A stretch of DNA of 64,000 bases from Donghicola sp041224595 (GCF_041224595.1 NZ_JBGFGN010000131.1:45719-109718), one strand, 5' to 3'; counted from the first letter of the stretch, positions 1 through 8,562 are shown. Numbers and translations are program-made. The notes: a model not told the origin generated them from the sequence alone.

Positions 1-366
1 CGCATCCAAAGTCTCGATCAGCGCGAGGCAACAGGCGATATACCCCTTCATGTCGCATGCGCCCCGGCCGTAAAGACGGTCATCCTTGAGGACCATTTCA
101 AAGGGATCGCTGGTCCAGTCTTGATCCGCAACTGGCACCACATCCGTATGGCCGGACAGAACAATCCCGCCGTCTACTCTGGGTCCAAGCGTTGCCCAAA
201 GATTTGCCTTGGCCCCCGTCTCATCCGAGTGAATGACGACCTCGGCCCCAGCTTTCTCAAGTATCTTTTTGATGTAGTCGATCATCTGCAGATTGCTGTC
301 GACCGAGATCGTGGGAAAGCCAATCAGATCACCCAAGATCTCTTGCGCACGGGATAAGGTGCTCAT
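1..366 (-). CDS. argE: M20-family acetylornithine deacetylase, N-terminal part (runs off the window)
   Basis: The reverse strand reads as an open frame of 122 codons from the ATG at 366 to the window edge, so the C-terminal half is missing. It shows the M20 zinc-peptidase signatures SGHTDVVPV (metal-binding His and catalytic Asp) and GRGACDMKG (bridging Asp). This layout fits acetylornithine deacetylase, which removes the acetyl group from N-acetylornithine in the cytoplasm during arginine synthesis. Other M20 deacetylases (succinyl-diaminopimelate desuccinylase, carboxypeptidase-like) share the motifs, so ArgE is the likely but not certain member. It is divergent from the polyamine transporter, which suits an arginine/polyamine neighbourhood. 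Confidence 0.75.
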   Translation of the reverse strand, partial: MSTLSRAQEILGDLIGFPTISVDSNLQMIDYIKKILEKAGAEVVIHSDETGAKANLWATLGPRVDGGIVLSGHTDVVPVADQDWTSDPFEMVLKDDRLYGRGACDMKGYIACCLALIETLDA

Positions 367-902
367 GTCGCGTCACTTTCCGTCATAGTTTCTGCTCGCA
401 TACTGTCCGGCTCGCGTCGGGAATCAAGCTGCATTCTTCTTTCGATTGCACAGCTCTCGAACTGTCGAAACCCAAGCGAATCGATTGATTCGAGTGCCCA
501 AGTTCGCGTCAGACGACCATGCGAGCAGCAATTCGAAAACAGTGTCGCGAAAATTTTACCTTGCCACCCTAAGGATTTGGCGCGGCATCTGACCGTTGAT
601 AATACCCGTGACAGGTTCTCTCAAATGCCCCTGCCCTTTGGTCGGGCTTCGCCATCGAAAACGGGCTCATCGCCTTGTTTGCCTAGGAAAAGTGCAGTTC
701 CTGTGGGCACCACATTCACTGAATACGTCGCTTTCGTAGTCCATTTGGTCGGCTTCCACGCTGCGGAATTAACGTTTGTCCTGACTTGCTTGTGTAGGCC
801 GCTGTTCACCGAAACCCACTGTTGCATGACTCGACTGCACGGGTTTTAGTCGAAGGCGAAAAAGTGCAGCACAAAAGCTGCCGCATACACAGGGAGCCAG
901 TT
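367..902. other. Divergent intergenic region between argE-like gene and polyamine ABC operon
   Basis: These 536 bases hold no convincing gene; the short open frames in them lack family resemblance and ribosome sites. The stretch is visibly more AT-rich than its neighbours and must contain the promoters of both flanking genes. A short inverted repeat, CGAATC-GATT-GATTCG at 477-492, could be an operator, but nothing identifies a cognate regulator. Confidence 0.4.
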
Positions 903-2003
903 TTGGCGCAAACACATTCAAACGATGCGTTCGTCGCCTTCGAACGCGTGCAAAAAAGCTATGACGGCGAAACATTAGTCGTCAAAGACCTTAACCTGTC
1001 GCTGCCGAAGGGCGAGTTCCTCACGATGCTCGGGCCGTCGGGTTCTGGCAAAACCACCTGCCTGATGATGCTGGCAGGCTTTGAGACCGCCACCTACGGC
1101 GAGATCAAGCTAGATGGGAAGCCCATCAACAACATCCCGCCCCACAAGCGCGGCATCGGGATGGTTTTTCAGAACTACGCGCTTTTCCCCCACATGACCG
1201 TCGCCGAGAACCTCGCCTTCCCTCTGGAAGTGCGCAAGCTCGGCAAGTCCGAACGCGAAGCGAAAGTAAAGCGCGCTCTGGACATGGTGCAGATGGGCGC
1301 TTTTGGTGGCCGTCGCCCTGCGCAGCTTTCGGGTGGTCAGCAGCAGCGTATCGCGCTGGCTCGTGCGCTGGTGTTCGAGCCTGAACTGGTTCTGATGGAC
1401 GAACCGCTCGGTGCGCTCGACAAACAGCTGCGCGAACACATGCAGTTCGAAATCACCCGCATCGCGCATGATCTGGGCATCACGACTGTTTATGTAACCC
1501 ACGACCAGACCGAAGCGTTGACCATGTCGGACCGCGTCGCTGTATTTAACGACGGCCGCATCCAGCAACTGGCGCCACCGGACGAGCTCTACGAAGCGCC
1601 CCAGAACAGCTTCGTTGCGCAGTTCATCGGCGAGAACAACACCATGGAAGGGACCGTCCAAGAGCTTCGCGATGGATACGCCAAGGTGCGTCTCGACAGC
1701 GGTGATGTCATCGATTGTAAGCCTGTGAACGTTGGCAAAGCGGGCGACCGCACGCTGGTTTCGATCCGCCCCGAGCGCGTTGAAATTGACAAATCGCGCC
1801 TACACCCCGATGCCCACACGCTCAAGGCCGAAGTGCTGGAATTCGTCTACATGGGCGACATCTTCCGCACGCGCCTGCGTGTCGCAGGCCGCGAAGACTT
1901 TGTCATCAAAACTCGTAACGCTCCGGATCAGCGTCGCCTCAAGCCCGGCGAGATGATCGAAATCGGCTGGCTGGCAGATGACTGCCGCGCGCTGGACGCC
2001 TGA
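903..2003 (+). CDS. potA: ABC transporter ATP-binding protein, putrescine/spermidine type
   Basis: A 366-residue ATPase that would energise import of a polyamine-like cation from the inner face of the membrane. Walker A (GPSGSGKTT), the Q-loop (VFQNYALFPH), the signature LSGGQQQR, Walker B (ELVLMDEP) and the switch His (YVTHDQTEA) are all intact. They are followed by a C-terminal TOBE-type domain after FIGENNTMEG, as in PotA. I place the start at the TTG at 903, which has an AGGGAG ribosome site about seven bases upstream; the ATG at 822 would add 27 residues absent from the family. It is first in an operon with a binding protein and two permeases. Substrate is inferred from family resemblance only. 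Confidence 0.88.
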   Translation: MAQTHSNDAFVAFERVQKSYDGETLVVKDLNLSLPKGEFLTMLGPSGSGKTTCLMMLAGFETATYGEIKLDGKPINNIPPHKRGIGMVFQNYALFPHMTVAENLAFPLEVRKLGKSEREAKVKRALDMVQMGAFGGRRPAQLSGGQQQRIALARALVFEPELVLMDEPLGALDKQLREHMQFEITRIAHDLGITTVYVTHDQTEALTMSDRVAVFNDGRIQQLAPPDELYEAPQNSFVAQFIGENNTMEGTVQELRDGYAKVRLDSGDVIDCKPVNVGKAGDRTLVSIRPERVEIDKSRLHPDAHTLKAEVLEFVYMGDIFRTRLRVAGREDFVIKTRNAPDQRRLKPGEMIEIGWLADDCRALDA

Positions 2004-2026
2004 TAATTAAGCGTTACACTCAGAGA

Positions 2027-2050
2027 TACCGCAGCGAACAAAGTCGCTGC
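2027..2050 (+). repeat. Stem-loop between ATPase and binding-protein genes
   Basis: A perfect 9-bp inverted repeat (CCGCAGCGA / TCGCTGCGG) with a six-base loop lies in the 151-base gap before the binding-protein gene. A second GC-rich hairpin follows at about 2053-2070. There is no T-tract, so a role in mRNA end protection or differential expression within the operon is more likely than full termination. This is inference from structure alone. Confidence 0.45.
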
Positions 2051-2154
2051 GGCGCCTCGCAGACGAGGTCGGATGCGAGGGAAGGATTTCACGGCCTGTC
2101 CCGGGGCTGGGAATCATCAATATCAAAATCCGGGCGCCTATTAGGGAGTAAGAA

Positions 2155-3267
2155 ATGAAACTCACCAAAATGATGCTGACCACCACGGCTCTGACCGTTG
2201 CCGCCGGTGCTGCATTCGCCGAAGGCCATGGCTCGATGGCTGACTCGATGACCGTTGTGTCGTGGGGCGGCGCCTATCAGAACAGCCAGGTGAAAGCATA
2301 CGTCGAACCCTACGTCGAAATGAACGAAAGCCTCGAAGTTGTCACCGACGAAAGCTCGGCCGAAGCAGTGACCAAGCTGCGCGCGATGTCCGAAGCCGGC
2401 AACATCACTTGGGACGTCGTTGACGTTGTGGCTGCAGACGCGATGCGTCTTTGCGACGAAGGCCTGGCGCTGGAAATCGACCCCGACACCATGCTGGCAG
2501 ACGCGCCCGACGGCACCAAAGCGTCCGAAGACTTTGGCGATCTGATCGTCAGCGAGTGCTTCATCCCGCAGATCGTGTATTCGACCACCTTCGGCTACCG
2601 CACCGACCTGTTGGACACCGCTCCGACCAGCGTTTGTGACATCTTCGACACCGACACCTTCCCCGGCAAGCGCGCACTCGAAAAGCGCCCGATCGGCAAC
2701 ATGGAGTGGGCTCTGATCTGTGACGGCGTCGCAATCGAAGACGTCTACGACACTCTGGAAACCGAAGAAGGCGTCCAGCGCGCATTCAACAAGCTCGACA
2801 CCATCAAGGACGACGTTGTCTGGTGGTCGGCGGGTGCCGAAACGCCCCAGCTTCTGGCTGACGGCGAAGTGACCATTGGTTCGACCTACAACGGCCGTCT
2901 GTTCTCGGCGATCGCCGAGCAGGGTCAGCCCATCGGCATGCTCTGGGACTGGCAGATGTTCGACCTTGACGGCTGGATCATCCCCGCAGGTCTGCCCGAA
3001 GACCGTGAAGCACGCGCTCTGGACTTCGTGAAGTTCGCAACCGACACCCAGCGTCTGGCGGATCAGGCCAAGTACATCTCGTACGGCCCCGCACGCGCAT
3101 CGTCGGCACCGCTGGTTGGTCAGCACGCCGAACTGGGCATCGAAATGGCGCCTCACATGCCGACCGATCCCAACAACGCGCAGAACACCTTCCTGTTCAA
3201 CTACGACTGGTGGGCAAGCTACCGCGATGACCTGGACGCACAGTACCAGGCATGGCTGCTGCAGTAA
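2155..3267 (+). CDS. Periplasmic polyamine-type substrate-binding protein
   Basis: A 370-residue extracellular solute-binding protein. It begins with a clear signal peptide (positively charged MKLTKMM, hydrophobic TALTVAAGAAFA, cleavage near residue 22). The mature start VVSWGGAYQ is typical of the PotD/opine-binding branch, where WGG/WGGAY begins the first beta strand. It would capture a cationic organic solute in the periplasm and deliver it to the two downstream permeases. The ATG follows a GGAG-containing ribosome site. It is separated from the ATPase gene by stem-loops and from the permease gene by an attenuator-like hairpin, the usual arrangement for making binding protein in excess. 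Substrate specificity (putrescine, spermidine or another) is not visible. Confidence 0.87.
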   Translation: MKLTKMMLTTTALTVAAGAAFAEGHGSMADSMTVVSWGGAYQNSQVKAYVEPYVEMNESLEVVTDESSAEAVTKLRAMSEAGNITWDVVDVVAADAMRLCDEGLALEIDPDTMLADAPDGTKASEDFGDLIVSECFIPQIVYSTTFGYRTDLLDTAPTSVCDIFDTDTFPGKRALEKRPIGNMEWALICDGVAIEDVYDTLETEEGVQRAFNKLDTIKDDVVWWSAGAETPQLLADGEVTIGSTYNGRLFSAIAEQGQPIGMLWDWQMFDLDGWIIPAGLPEDREARALDFVKFATDTQRLADQAKYISYGPARASSAPLVGQHAELGIEMAPHMPTDPNNAQNTFLFNYDWWASYRDDLDAQYQAWLLQ

Positions 3268-3278
3268 TCTGAATTCGG

Positions 3279-3300
3279 AAGGGGGGCACCTGCCCCCTTT
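3279..3300 (+). terminator. Attenuator-like hairpin after the binding-protein gene
   Basis: AAGGGGG pairs with CCCCCTT around a short loop, beginning 12 bases after the binding-protein stop and followed by only three T residues. The 148-base gap then leads into the permease gene. It probably trims or partly terminates transcription, keeping permease levels below those of the binding protein. Confidence 0.5.
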
Positions 3301-3414
3301 CCACCCTTCGTATTCTTCAGAGCATTCGGTTCTTGCGCCAAGCCATCCGCGGCTTTGCCCAACAACCATTTAAGAGACGCCGGATAACTGGCGCTGACCT
3401 CAACAGGGATAACT

Positions 3415-4689
3415 ATGGCTGATACCACGACCGATGGCCCGATGTTGGCCGCCGACGGCACCCCGCTAAAACAGAGTCTCGCTAGGGCTCTGCGGCGGCA
3501 AAAAATCCGAGCTTTGATGCTGACCGCACCGCTGCTGATTTTTGTTCTGGTGTCCTTCATCATGCCGATTGGCTCGATGCTGATGCGTTCGATCCAGAAC
3601 ACTGCAGGCACCGAATACGTGCCAGACATTCTGCCCAACGTTGTCGCCGAACTCGAAGAGTGGGATCCGACAACCGGGGAATTGCCATCTGAAGCCGCGT
3701 TCAAGGCCATGATCATCGACTTTCAGGTGGCGTTCGAGAACAAGCAGCACACCCAGTTGGGACGCCGCTTTAACTACGAAACCCCGGGCATGTCCTCGCT
3801 ATTCCGTAAATCGGGCCGCAAAGTCTCTCGGATGGACGTAGAAGAGATCACCGATGCCAAGGCTGCGTTGCTCGACGTGGACGAAGACTGGGGTAATCTA
3901 CAGTATTGGGCCACGATCAAAGCGAACTCGGGCTACTACACGTCCAGCTACTACATGGCGGCCTTTGACGCGGAACGCACCATTGAGGGCGTTCAAATGA
4001 AGGACCCTGATCAGCGGATCTACCAAAAGCTGATGCTGCGGACCCTATGGCTGAGCGGTTTGATTACCTTCTGCACTCTGGCGATTGGCTATCCTGTGGC
4101 TTGGCTTCTGGCAGACCTACCGCTCCGGACCTCGAACCTCTTGATGATCTTGGTACTGCTGCCCTTCTGGACCTCACTGCTTGTTCGGACCTCTGCTTGG
4201 AAAATTCTACTGCAAGAACAAGGCGTGATTAACGACATCTGGATTGCCCTTGGCTTCTCGGACCGCCTGAGTTTGATCAACAACCAGCTCGGCGTGGTAA
4301 TTGCGATGACCCACATCCTGCTGCCCTTTATGATCCTACCGCTCTACTCGGTGATGAAAACGATCCCGCCCTCGTACCTGCGTGCTGCCAAATCGCTTGG
4401 CGCGACCAACACCACCGCCTTCCTGCGGGTCTACTTCCCGCAGACCACTCCGGGCATCGGTGCGGGCGCGCTGCTGGTCTTCATTCTGGCGGTTGGTTAC
4501 TTTATTACCCCCGAACTCGTCGGCGGTGCTGATGGTACCTTCATCTCGAACCGGATTTACTTCCAATTCTCGACCTTGGGCAACTGGGGTCTGGCCGCGG
4601 CACTTGGCACCATTATGCTCGCCGTCGTCCTTCTTCTCTACTACGTCTACGACAAGCTCGTTGGCATCGATAACGTGAAGCTGGGGTAA
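3415..4689 (+). CDS. potB: ABC transporter permease (PotB type) with long extracytoplasmic insertion
   Basis: A 424-residue inner-membrane permease. The first membrane segment is at about residues 37-58 (LMLTAPLLIFVLVSFIMP), and the other transmembrane helices begin only near residue 205. The EAA loop (YLRAAKSLGATNTTAFLRVYFPQTTPGIGAG) that docks on the ATPase is well conserved. The stretch of about 145 residues between TM1 and TM2 is much longer than in E. coli PotB (about 285 residues in total). It is hydrophilic and presumably periplasmic. Together with the next gene it forms the membrane channel of the transporter; the two are five bases apart. Confidence 0.85.
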   Translation: MADTTTDGPMLAADGTPLKQSLARALRRQKIRALMLTAPLLIFVLVSFIMPIGSMLMRSIQNTAGTEYVPDILPNVVAELEEWDPTTGELPSEAAFKAMIIDFQVAFENKQHTQLGRRFNYETPGMSSLFRKSGRKVSRMDVEEITDAKAALLDVDEDWGNLQYWATIKANSGYYTSSYYMAAFDAERTIEGVQMKDPDQRIYQKLMLRTLWLSGLITFCTLAIGYPVAWLLADLPLRTSNLLMILVLLPFWTSLLVRTSAWKILLQEQGVINDIWIALGFSDRLSLINNQLGVVIAMTHILLPFMILPLYSVMKTIPPSYLRAAKSLGATNTTAFLRVYFPQTTPGIGAGALLVFILAVGYFITPELVGGADGTFISNRIYFQFSTLGNWGLAAALGTIMLAVVLLLYYVYDKLVGIDNVKLG

Positions 4690-4694
4690 TCATC

Positions 4695-5561
4695 ATGGCA
4701 ACGACACTTCCTCCCTATGCGACAACGGGTCAGAAGATTTGGTACTACGGCTTCCGCGTCTTCTGCGGTCTGGTCTTCTTTTACCTGATCTTCCCAATCT
4801 TGATCGTGATCCCGCTCAGCTTCAACGCGCAGGACTTCTTTACCTTCACGCCGGAAATGCTGCGGCTTGATCCCGAAGGCTACTCGCTGAAACACTACAA
4901 GGACTTCCTTGGTGCAAATGGTGACTACAGCTGGCTGCAAGCTTTCAGCAACTCGCTGATCATCGCCCCGCTGGCGACCCTGCTCTCAGTGAGCCTTGGG
5001 ACACTCGCTGCGATTGGCCTTAGCCAACCGCACGTGCCCTTCAAGCGTCAGATCATGGCTCTGCTGATTTCGCCGATGATTGTTCCGCTGATCATCACCT
5101 CGGCTGGTATGTTCTTCTTTTACTCCAGCGTCAGTCTGCAAGGCACTCTGTTCGGTGTTGTTTTGGCCCACGCAGCTCTGGGTATCCCGTTCGTCATCAT
5201 CACGGTGACAGCGACCCTCAGCAGCTTTGACACCAGCTTGACCCGCGCAGCGGCGAACATGGGCGCCGATCCGGTGACCACGTTCTTCAAAATCCAGATG
5301 CCTCTGATCTTGCCCGGCGTCATCTCTGGTGGCCTCTTTGCCTTTATCACCTCGTTCGACGAAGTTGTGGTGGTGCTGCTGGTCGGCTCGGCTGGTCAGA
5401 AAACCTTGCCTTGGCAGATGTTCATTGGTCTGCGCGAACAGATCTCGCCCACAATTCTGGCCGTTGCCACAATCCTCGTGGTGATCTCGATTGCACTGCT
5501 GACAACCGTAGAACTACTCCGCCGCCGCAGCGAGCGTCTGCGTGGCATGAGCCCAGGCTAA
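4695..5561 (+). CDS. potC: ABC transporter permease (PotC type)
   Basis: A 288-residue permease with about six membrane helices, starting with FFYLIFPILIVIPLSFN, typical of PotC. The EAA motif TRAAANMGADPVTTFFKIQMPLILPGVISG is present for contact with the ATP-binding subunit. It forms the second half of the membrane channel with the upstream permease. It is the last gene of the operon, followed within 30 bases by a rho-independent terminator. Confidence 0.87.
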   Translation: MATTLPPYATTGQKIWYYGFRVFCGLVFFYLIFPILIVIPLSFNAQDFFTFTPEMLRLDPEGYSLKHYKDFLGANGDYSWLQAFSNSLIIAPLATLLSVSLGTLAAIGLSQPHVPFKRQIMALLISPMIVPLIITSAGMFFFYSSVSLQGTLFGVVLAHAALGIPFVIITVTATLSSFDTSLTRAAANMGADPVTTFFKIQMPLILPGVISGGLFAFITSFDEVVVVLLVGSAGQKTLPWQMFIGLREQISPTILAVATILVVISIALLTTVELLRRRSERLRGMSPG

Positions 5562-5587
5562 GGTTCGGCGGCATCATCAATCACGCG

Positions 5588-5617
5588 AAAGGGCGCCCGT
5601 TTCGGAGCGCCCTTTTT
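5588..5617 (+). terminator. Rho-independent terminator of the polyamine transporter operon
   Basis: AAAGGGCGC pairs with GCGCCCTTT across a ten-base loop and ends in TTTTT. It lies 27 bases after the potC stop and faces the convergent hemP gene. Confidence 0.85.
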
Positions 5618-5636
5618 GCTGCTGATAGGTTTGGTC

Positions 5637-5807
5637 TTACTTGGTCAGGATCAGCTTGCCCTGACGTGTGATGCGCAACGTGTAGATCTGATCCCCCAAT
5701 TGGATCAGCGCCTGTGCGCCACCTGCGGTCAGCTCTTCGGCGATGTGCAGGGGCAGTTCGGGGGAATGCGGGCTGGCGGTGCGGAATGTCGAAGTCATGA
5801 CGGTCAT
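5637..5807 (-). CDS. hemP: Hemin uptake protein HemP
   Basis: A 56-residue protein ending in YTLRITRQGKLILTK, the diagnostic end of the HemP family (small proteins of about 40-60 residues linked to haem uptake). The start chosen is the ATG at 5807, which has AAGGA eight bases upstream; the longer frame back to 5879 would run into the upstream small ORF. HemP genes commonly sit under iron control near haem receptors. No receptor is in the window, but an IscR-like palindrome lies upstream at 6042-6054. The exact molecular role of HemP is not settled; it is thought to promote expression or function of haem uptake systems. Confidence 0.85.
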   Translation of the reverse strand: MTVMTSTFRTASPHSPELPLHIAEELTAGGAQALIQLGDQIYTLRITRQGKLILTK

Positions 5808-5835
5808 CGGGAAGTTCCTTGCGGTGCGCGCGGCA

Positions 5836-5979
5836 TCAATGGTCGCGGGTTTCAATGCGGTCGAGCAAGCGCTCTGCACAGAGGTCCACAGGCCATGTCA
5901 GCTCTGCAAGGATAGCGCGCAATTCGGATGCACGCGTGGTGTTCTCTTGAATGCGGTCAGCCTTGGGCGGATATGTCAT
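5836..5979 (-). CDS. Small conserved-looking ORF upstream of hemP (47 aa)
   Basis: An open frame from the ATG at 5979 encodes a hydrophilic 47-residue peptide with an acidic, helix-prone middle (RASELRAILAELTWP) and no membrane segment. It ends 28 bases before the hemP start, so the two would be cotranscribed under the same iron-responsive palindrome. The ribosome site is weak (AGGA about ten bases upstream). I do not recognise the family; coding status rests on frame, spacing and orientation only. Confidence 0.5.
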   Translation of the reverse strand: MTYPPKADRIQENTTRASELRAILAELTWPVDLCAERLLDRIETRDH

Positions 5980-6041
5980 GGGATGTGTCCTATTTGACGA
6001 AAACGCTGGCTGACCCGATTCAGGTTGGCTGACTTAAACCT

Positions 6042-6054
6042 GACTATTTTAGTC
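6042..6054 (-). promoter_or_regulatory. IscR/Iron-Rhodo-box-like palindrome upstream of hemP
   Basis: GACTATTTTAGTC is a perfect inverted repeat GACTA-N3-TAGTC, 63 bases upstream of the small ORF preceding hemP. It resembles the GACTA...TAGTC core of IscR-type iron boxes described for Rhodobacterales. Position and downstream gene suggest iron-dependent repression; the regulator assignment is inference. Confidence 0.55.
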
Positions 6055-6083
6055 GTCTTCGTCAATGCCCTTTCTTTGGCAAA

Positions 6084-6110
6084 AGAAAAGGCCCGCCAAT
6101 TTGGCGGACC
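6084..6110 (-). terminator. Rho-independent terminator of the peroxiredoxin gene
   Basis: On the minus strand GGTCCGCCA pairs with TGGCGGGCC (one G-T pair) around a three-base loop and runs into TTTTC-TTTT. It lies 24 bases beyond the peroxiredoxin stop. Confidence 0.8.
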
Positions 6111-6133
6111 CCTTCGCTAAAATTCTTAACAGA

Positions 6134-6622
6134 TCAAAGCTGATCGACCAGTGCTTCGCCGGCGGATAGTTCACAAACGCCGGGGCTTTCCTCGACACTT
6201 AGCACCTTTACGACGCCATCTTCGGCGACCAAGGAAAAGCGCTTTGAACGGCCGATCAGACCGGCGGGCGGCGCAGTGAAATCCATGCCAATCGCTTTGA
6301 TCCAAGTCCCTTCGGCATCCCCTAGCATCGTCAGTCCAGCCTCCGCAGCTCCTGTGTCTTTGGCCCAGGCATCCATGACGAACGGATCGTTGACCGACAC
6401 GCAGATCACTTCTTCGATCCCTTTTGCAGCCAGCGCATCTTTGGCGCGGATGAAGCTGGGAACATGCGCCGTGCTGCAGACGCCTGTGTAGGCGCCAGGC
6501 AAACCAAAGATCGCAACCTTGCGACCGCTCAACTTGTCGCTCAGCTCCACGGTCTGCGGTCCCTCTGCGCCCAGCACGAGCATAGTGCCTCCGGGCAGCG
6601 TCTCCCCAATCGAAATTGTCAT
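6134..6622 (-). CDS. Peroxiredoxin, Prx5 family
   Basis: A 162-residue cytoplasmic thiol peroxidase. The peroxidatic Cys49 lies in PGAYTGVCSTAHVPSF, the Prx5 version of the PxxxTxxC active site. A second Cys at about residue 150 (SPGVCEL) matches the position of the resolving Cys in Prx5 proteins. It reduces hydrogen peroxide and organic peroxides, using a thiol donor not identifiable here. Full length for the family; monocistronic with its own terminator and divergent from a flavin reductase. Confidence 0.9.
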   Translation of the reverse strand: MTISIGETLPGGTMLVLGAEGPQTVELSDKLSGRKVAIFGLPGAYTGVCSTAHVPSFIRAKDALAAKGIEEVICVSVNDPFVMDAWAKDTGAAEAGLTMLGDAEGTWIKAIGMDFTAPPAGLIGRSKRFSLVAEDGVVKVLSVEESPGVCELSAGEALVDQL

Positions 6623-6715
6623 TGATTTTCCCTCTGACGAATTGCGTTCGCAGTCAGCCTGCGTTTAATCAGGTCCAATGCAGACCCATTGATACACATA
6701 GGAGAGCCAGAGGAA

Positions 6716-7924
6716 ATGTCCCACGTTGCAGTTGTTGGGGCCGGACAGGCCGCCGCGTCACTGATTGCCGAACTCCGCAAACGCGGGTTTGACGGGGACA
6801 TCACCCTGTTTGGTGCAGAGCCAGCCCTGCCCTACCAGCGCCCCCCGCTGTCCAAAGCCTATCTGCTTGGCGAAATGGATCTGGAGCGTCTCTACCTACG
6901 GCCTGACCACTGGTACGAAGACAACCGCATCAGCTTGCGTCTCGGCCAGCACGTGGACGCAATAGACGTGGCCGGCAAAACCCTGACTGTCGGCGATGAG
7001 ACTGTCGCATGGGACCAGCTGGTGCTGACCACAGGATCTACGCCGCGTCATTTGCCTGCTGCCATTGGCGGTGACCTGGAGAATGTCTTCGTTGTCCGTA
7101 CACTGTCCGACGTCGATGCGATGGCACCCGAGGCAACTTCGGGCAAAAAGGTTCTGATCGTGGGTGGTGGTTATATCGGTCTAGAGGCCGCTGCGGTTTG
7201 TGCCAAACGCGATATGAATGTCACTCTCGTCGAAGCGGCTCCTCGGATTCTGGGCCGCGTCGCCTCGCCCGAGACTGCAGACTATTTCCGCGAGCTTCAC
7301 AGCTCTAATGGCGTGAACCTGCGCGAAGGCATCGGCTTGGCACGACTGAACGGCGTGGATGGCAAGGTCACCTCAGCAGAGTTGGCAGACGGAACCACAC
7401 TTGATGTAGATTTGGTGATTGTCGGCGTTGGAATTCACCCAACCACAGGATTGGCCGAATCCGCCGGTATCACGCTGGACAATGGCATCGCCGTAGACGC
7501 TCAAGGTCGCACCAGCGCCCCGAACATTTGGGCTGCCGGTGACTGCACCAGCTTCCCTCACGGCGAAGGGCGTATGCGTCTGGAAAGTGTACCCAATGCC
7601 ATCGACCAAGCAGAATGCGTCGCACGCAACATCCTTGGAGCAGAAGAAGCCTATGTCGCCAAGCCTTGGTTCTGGTCTGATCAGTATGACGTCAAATTGC
7701 AAATCGCAGGGCTGAACGCCGGCTACGATCGTATCATCACCCGCGACAGCGGCGATGGCGCAAAATCTTTCTGGTACTACGCAGGCAAGACACTTCTTGC
7801 CTTGGACGCCATGAATGATGCCAAAGCATTCATGGTCGCGAAACGCCTGATCGAAGCCGGCCGGAGCCCTGCGCCAGACGCTGTGGCCAATCCTGAGACA
7901 AATCTCAAAATGCTGCTCAAATGA
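6716..7924 (+). CDS. FAD-dependent ferredoxin reductase-like oxidoreductase
   Basis: A 402-residue two-dinucleotide-domain flavoprotein: FAD motif GAGQAAAS at residues 8-15, PYQRPPLSKAYL typical of putidaredoxin/rhodocoxin reductases, NAD motif GGGYIGLEAA, second FAD motif near IWAAGDCTSFP, and a C-terminal reductase domain. It probably passes electrons from NADH to a [2Fe-2S] ferredoxin. The start at 6716 follows GGAGAGCCAGAGGAA; the ATG at 6689 lacks a ribosome site and adds residues before the FAD motif. Its stop overlaps the start of rsmD (ATGA). The partner ferredoxin or monooxygenase is not in the window. Confidence 0.88.
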   Translation: MSHVAVVGAGQAAASLIAELRKRGFDGDITLFGAEPALPYQRPPLSKAYLLGEMDLERLYLRPDHWYEDNRISLRLGQHVDAIDVAGKTLTVGDETVAWDQLVLTTGSTPRHLPAAIGGDLENVFVVRTLSDVDAMAPEATSGKKVLIVGGGYIGLEAAAVCAKRDMNVTLVEAAPRILGRVASPETADYFRELHSSNGVNLREGIGLARLNGVDGKVTSAELADGTTLDVDLVIVGVGIHPTTGLAESAGITLDNGIAVDAQGRTSAPNIWAAGDCTSFPHGEGRMRLESVPNAIDQAECVARNILGAEEAYVAKPWFWSDQYDVKLQIAGLNAGYDRIITRDSGDGAKSFWYYAGKTLLALDAMNDAKAFMVAKRLIEAGRSPAPDAVANPETNLKMLLK

Positions 7925-8481
7925 GGATCATAGCCGGACAGTGGCGGGGTCTCAAACTGGCTGACGTAGGCGAAGGCGATGCCGCCGCCCACCTTCGCCC
8001 GACATCTGATCGTGTGCGCGAGAGCCTGTTTAACATTATCGGCAATCAAGGGGGGCAATCGCCACTTGTTGGTGCCCGCGTTCTGGACCTTTTTGCTGGA
8101 ACAGGTGCCCTTGGGCTCGAGGCACTTTCGCGCGGAGCACAGCAGATCACGTTTGTCGATGACGGCGTAAAAGCGCAGAAACTGCTCCGCCAGAACATCG
8201 ACAAATGCCGCGCTAGCGACTCAGTCAAGATGCTTCGCGGGGACGCCTGCAATCTTGGGCCGAACAATGAAGCACCATTCGATATCGTTTTTCTGGATCC
8301 ACCCTACGGCAAGGGTTTGGGCGACCGCGCCCTCACCTCTGCACTCAAGAACGGGTGGATTGCCGCTGGCGCCTTGATTGTGTGGGAAGAGAACAGCCCT
8401 CAACTACCGCCAACAGGGTTCTTTCTGAAAGAGCATCGCAAATTCGGGGACACGCACATCACGTTCGCAGTGCCCGCCTGA
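7921..8481 (+). CDS. rsmD: 16S rRNA (guanine(966)-N(2))-methyltransferase
   Basis: A 186-residue SAM-dependent methyltransferase that modifies G966 of 16S rRNA on the 30S subunit. It begins MRIIAGQWRG, carries the SAM-binding LDLFAGTGALGLEALSRGA and the catalytic DPPYGKG that defines N2/N6 methylases. Full length. Translationally coupled to the reductase gene by ATGA overlap, and ends at a convergent hairpin shared with map. Confidence 0.9.
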   Translation: MRIIAGQWRGLKLADVGEGDAAAHLRPTSDRVRESLFNIIGNQGGQSPLVGARVLDLFAGTGALGLEALSRGAQQITFVDDGVKAQKLLRQNIDKCRASDSVKMLRGDACNLGPNNEAPFDIVFLDPPYGKGLGDRALTSALKNGWIAAGALIVWEENSPQLPPTGFFLKEHRKFGDTHITFAVPA

Positions 8482-8504
8482 TCATCGCAACGCCAGAAGG
8501 CCAG

Positions 8505-8530
8505 AAAAAAGGGAAGGCACTAGCCTTCCC
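8505..8530 (-). terminator. Terminator between convergent rsmD and map
   Basis: GGGAAGGC pairs perfectly with GCCTTCCC over a four-base loop. On the minus strand it is followed by TTTTTT, giving a strong terminator for map. On the plus strand it ends CTCACATCTTTTT, so it may also serve rsmD. Confidence 0.8.
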
Positions 8531-8562
8531 TCACATCTTTTTCGACCCTGTGCGGATTTCCC

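Noticed and set aside
577..975. Short open frames on both strands upstream of the polyamine ATPase
   Set aside because: No ribosome sites or recognisable motifs, and they overlap each other in the divergent promoter region.
2089..3369. Long minus-strand open frame of 426 codons
   Set aside because: Antisense shadow of the polyamine-binding protein gene; no ribosome site or family pattern, and the plus-strand gene has a clear signal peptide and motifs.
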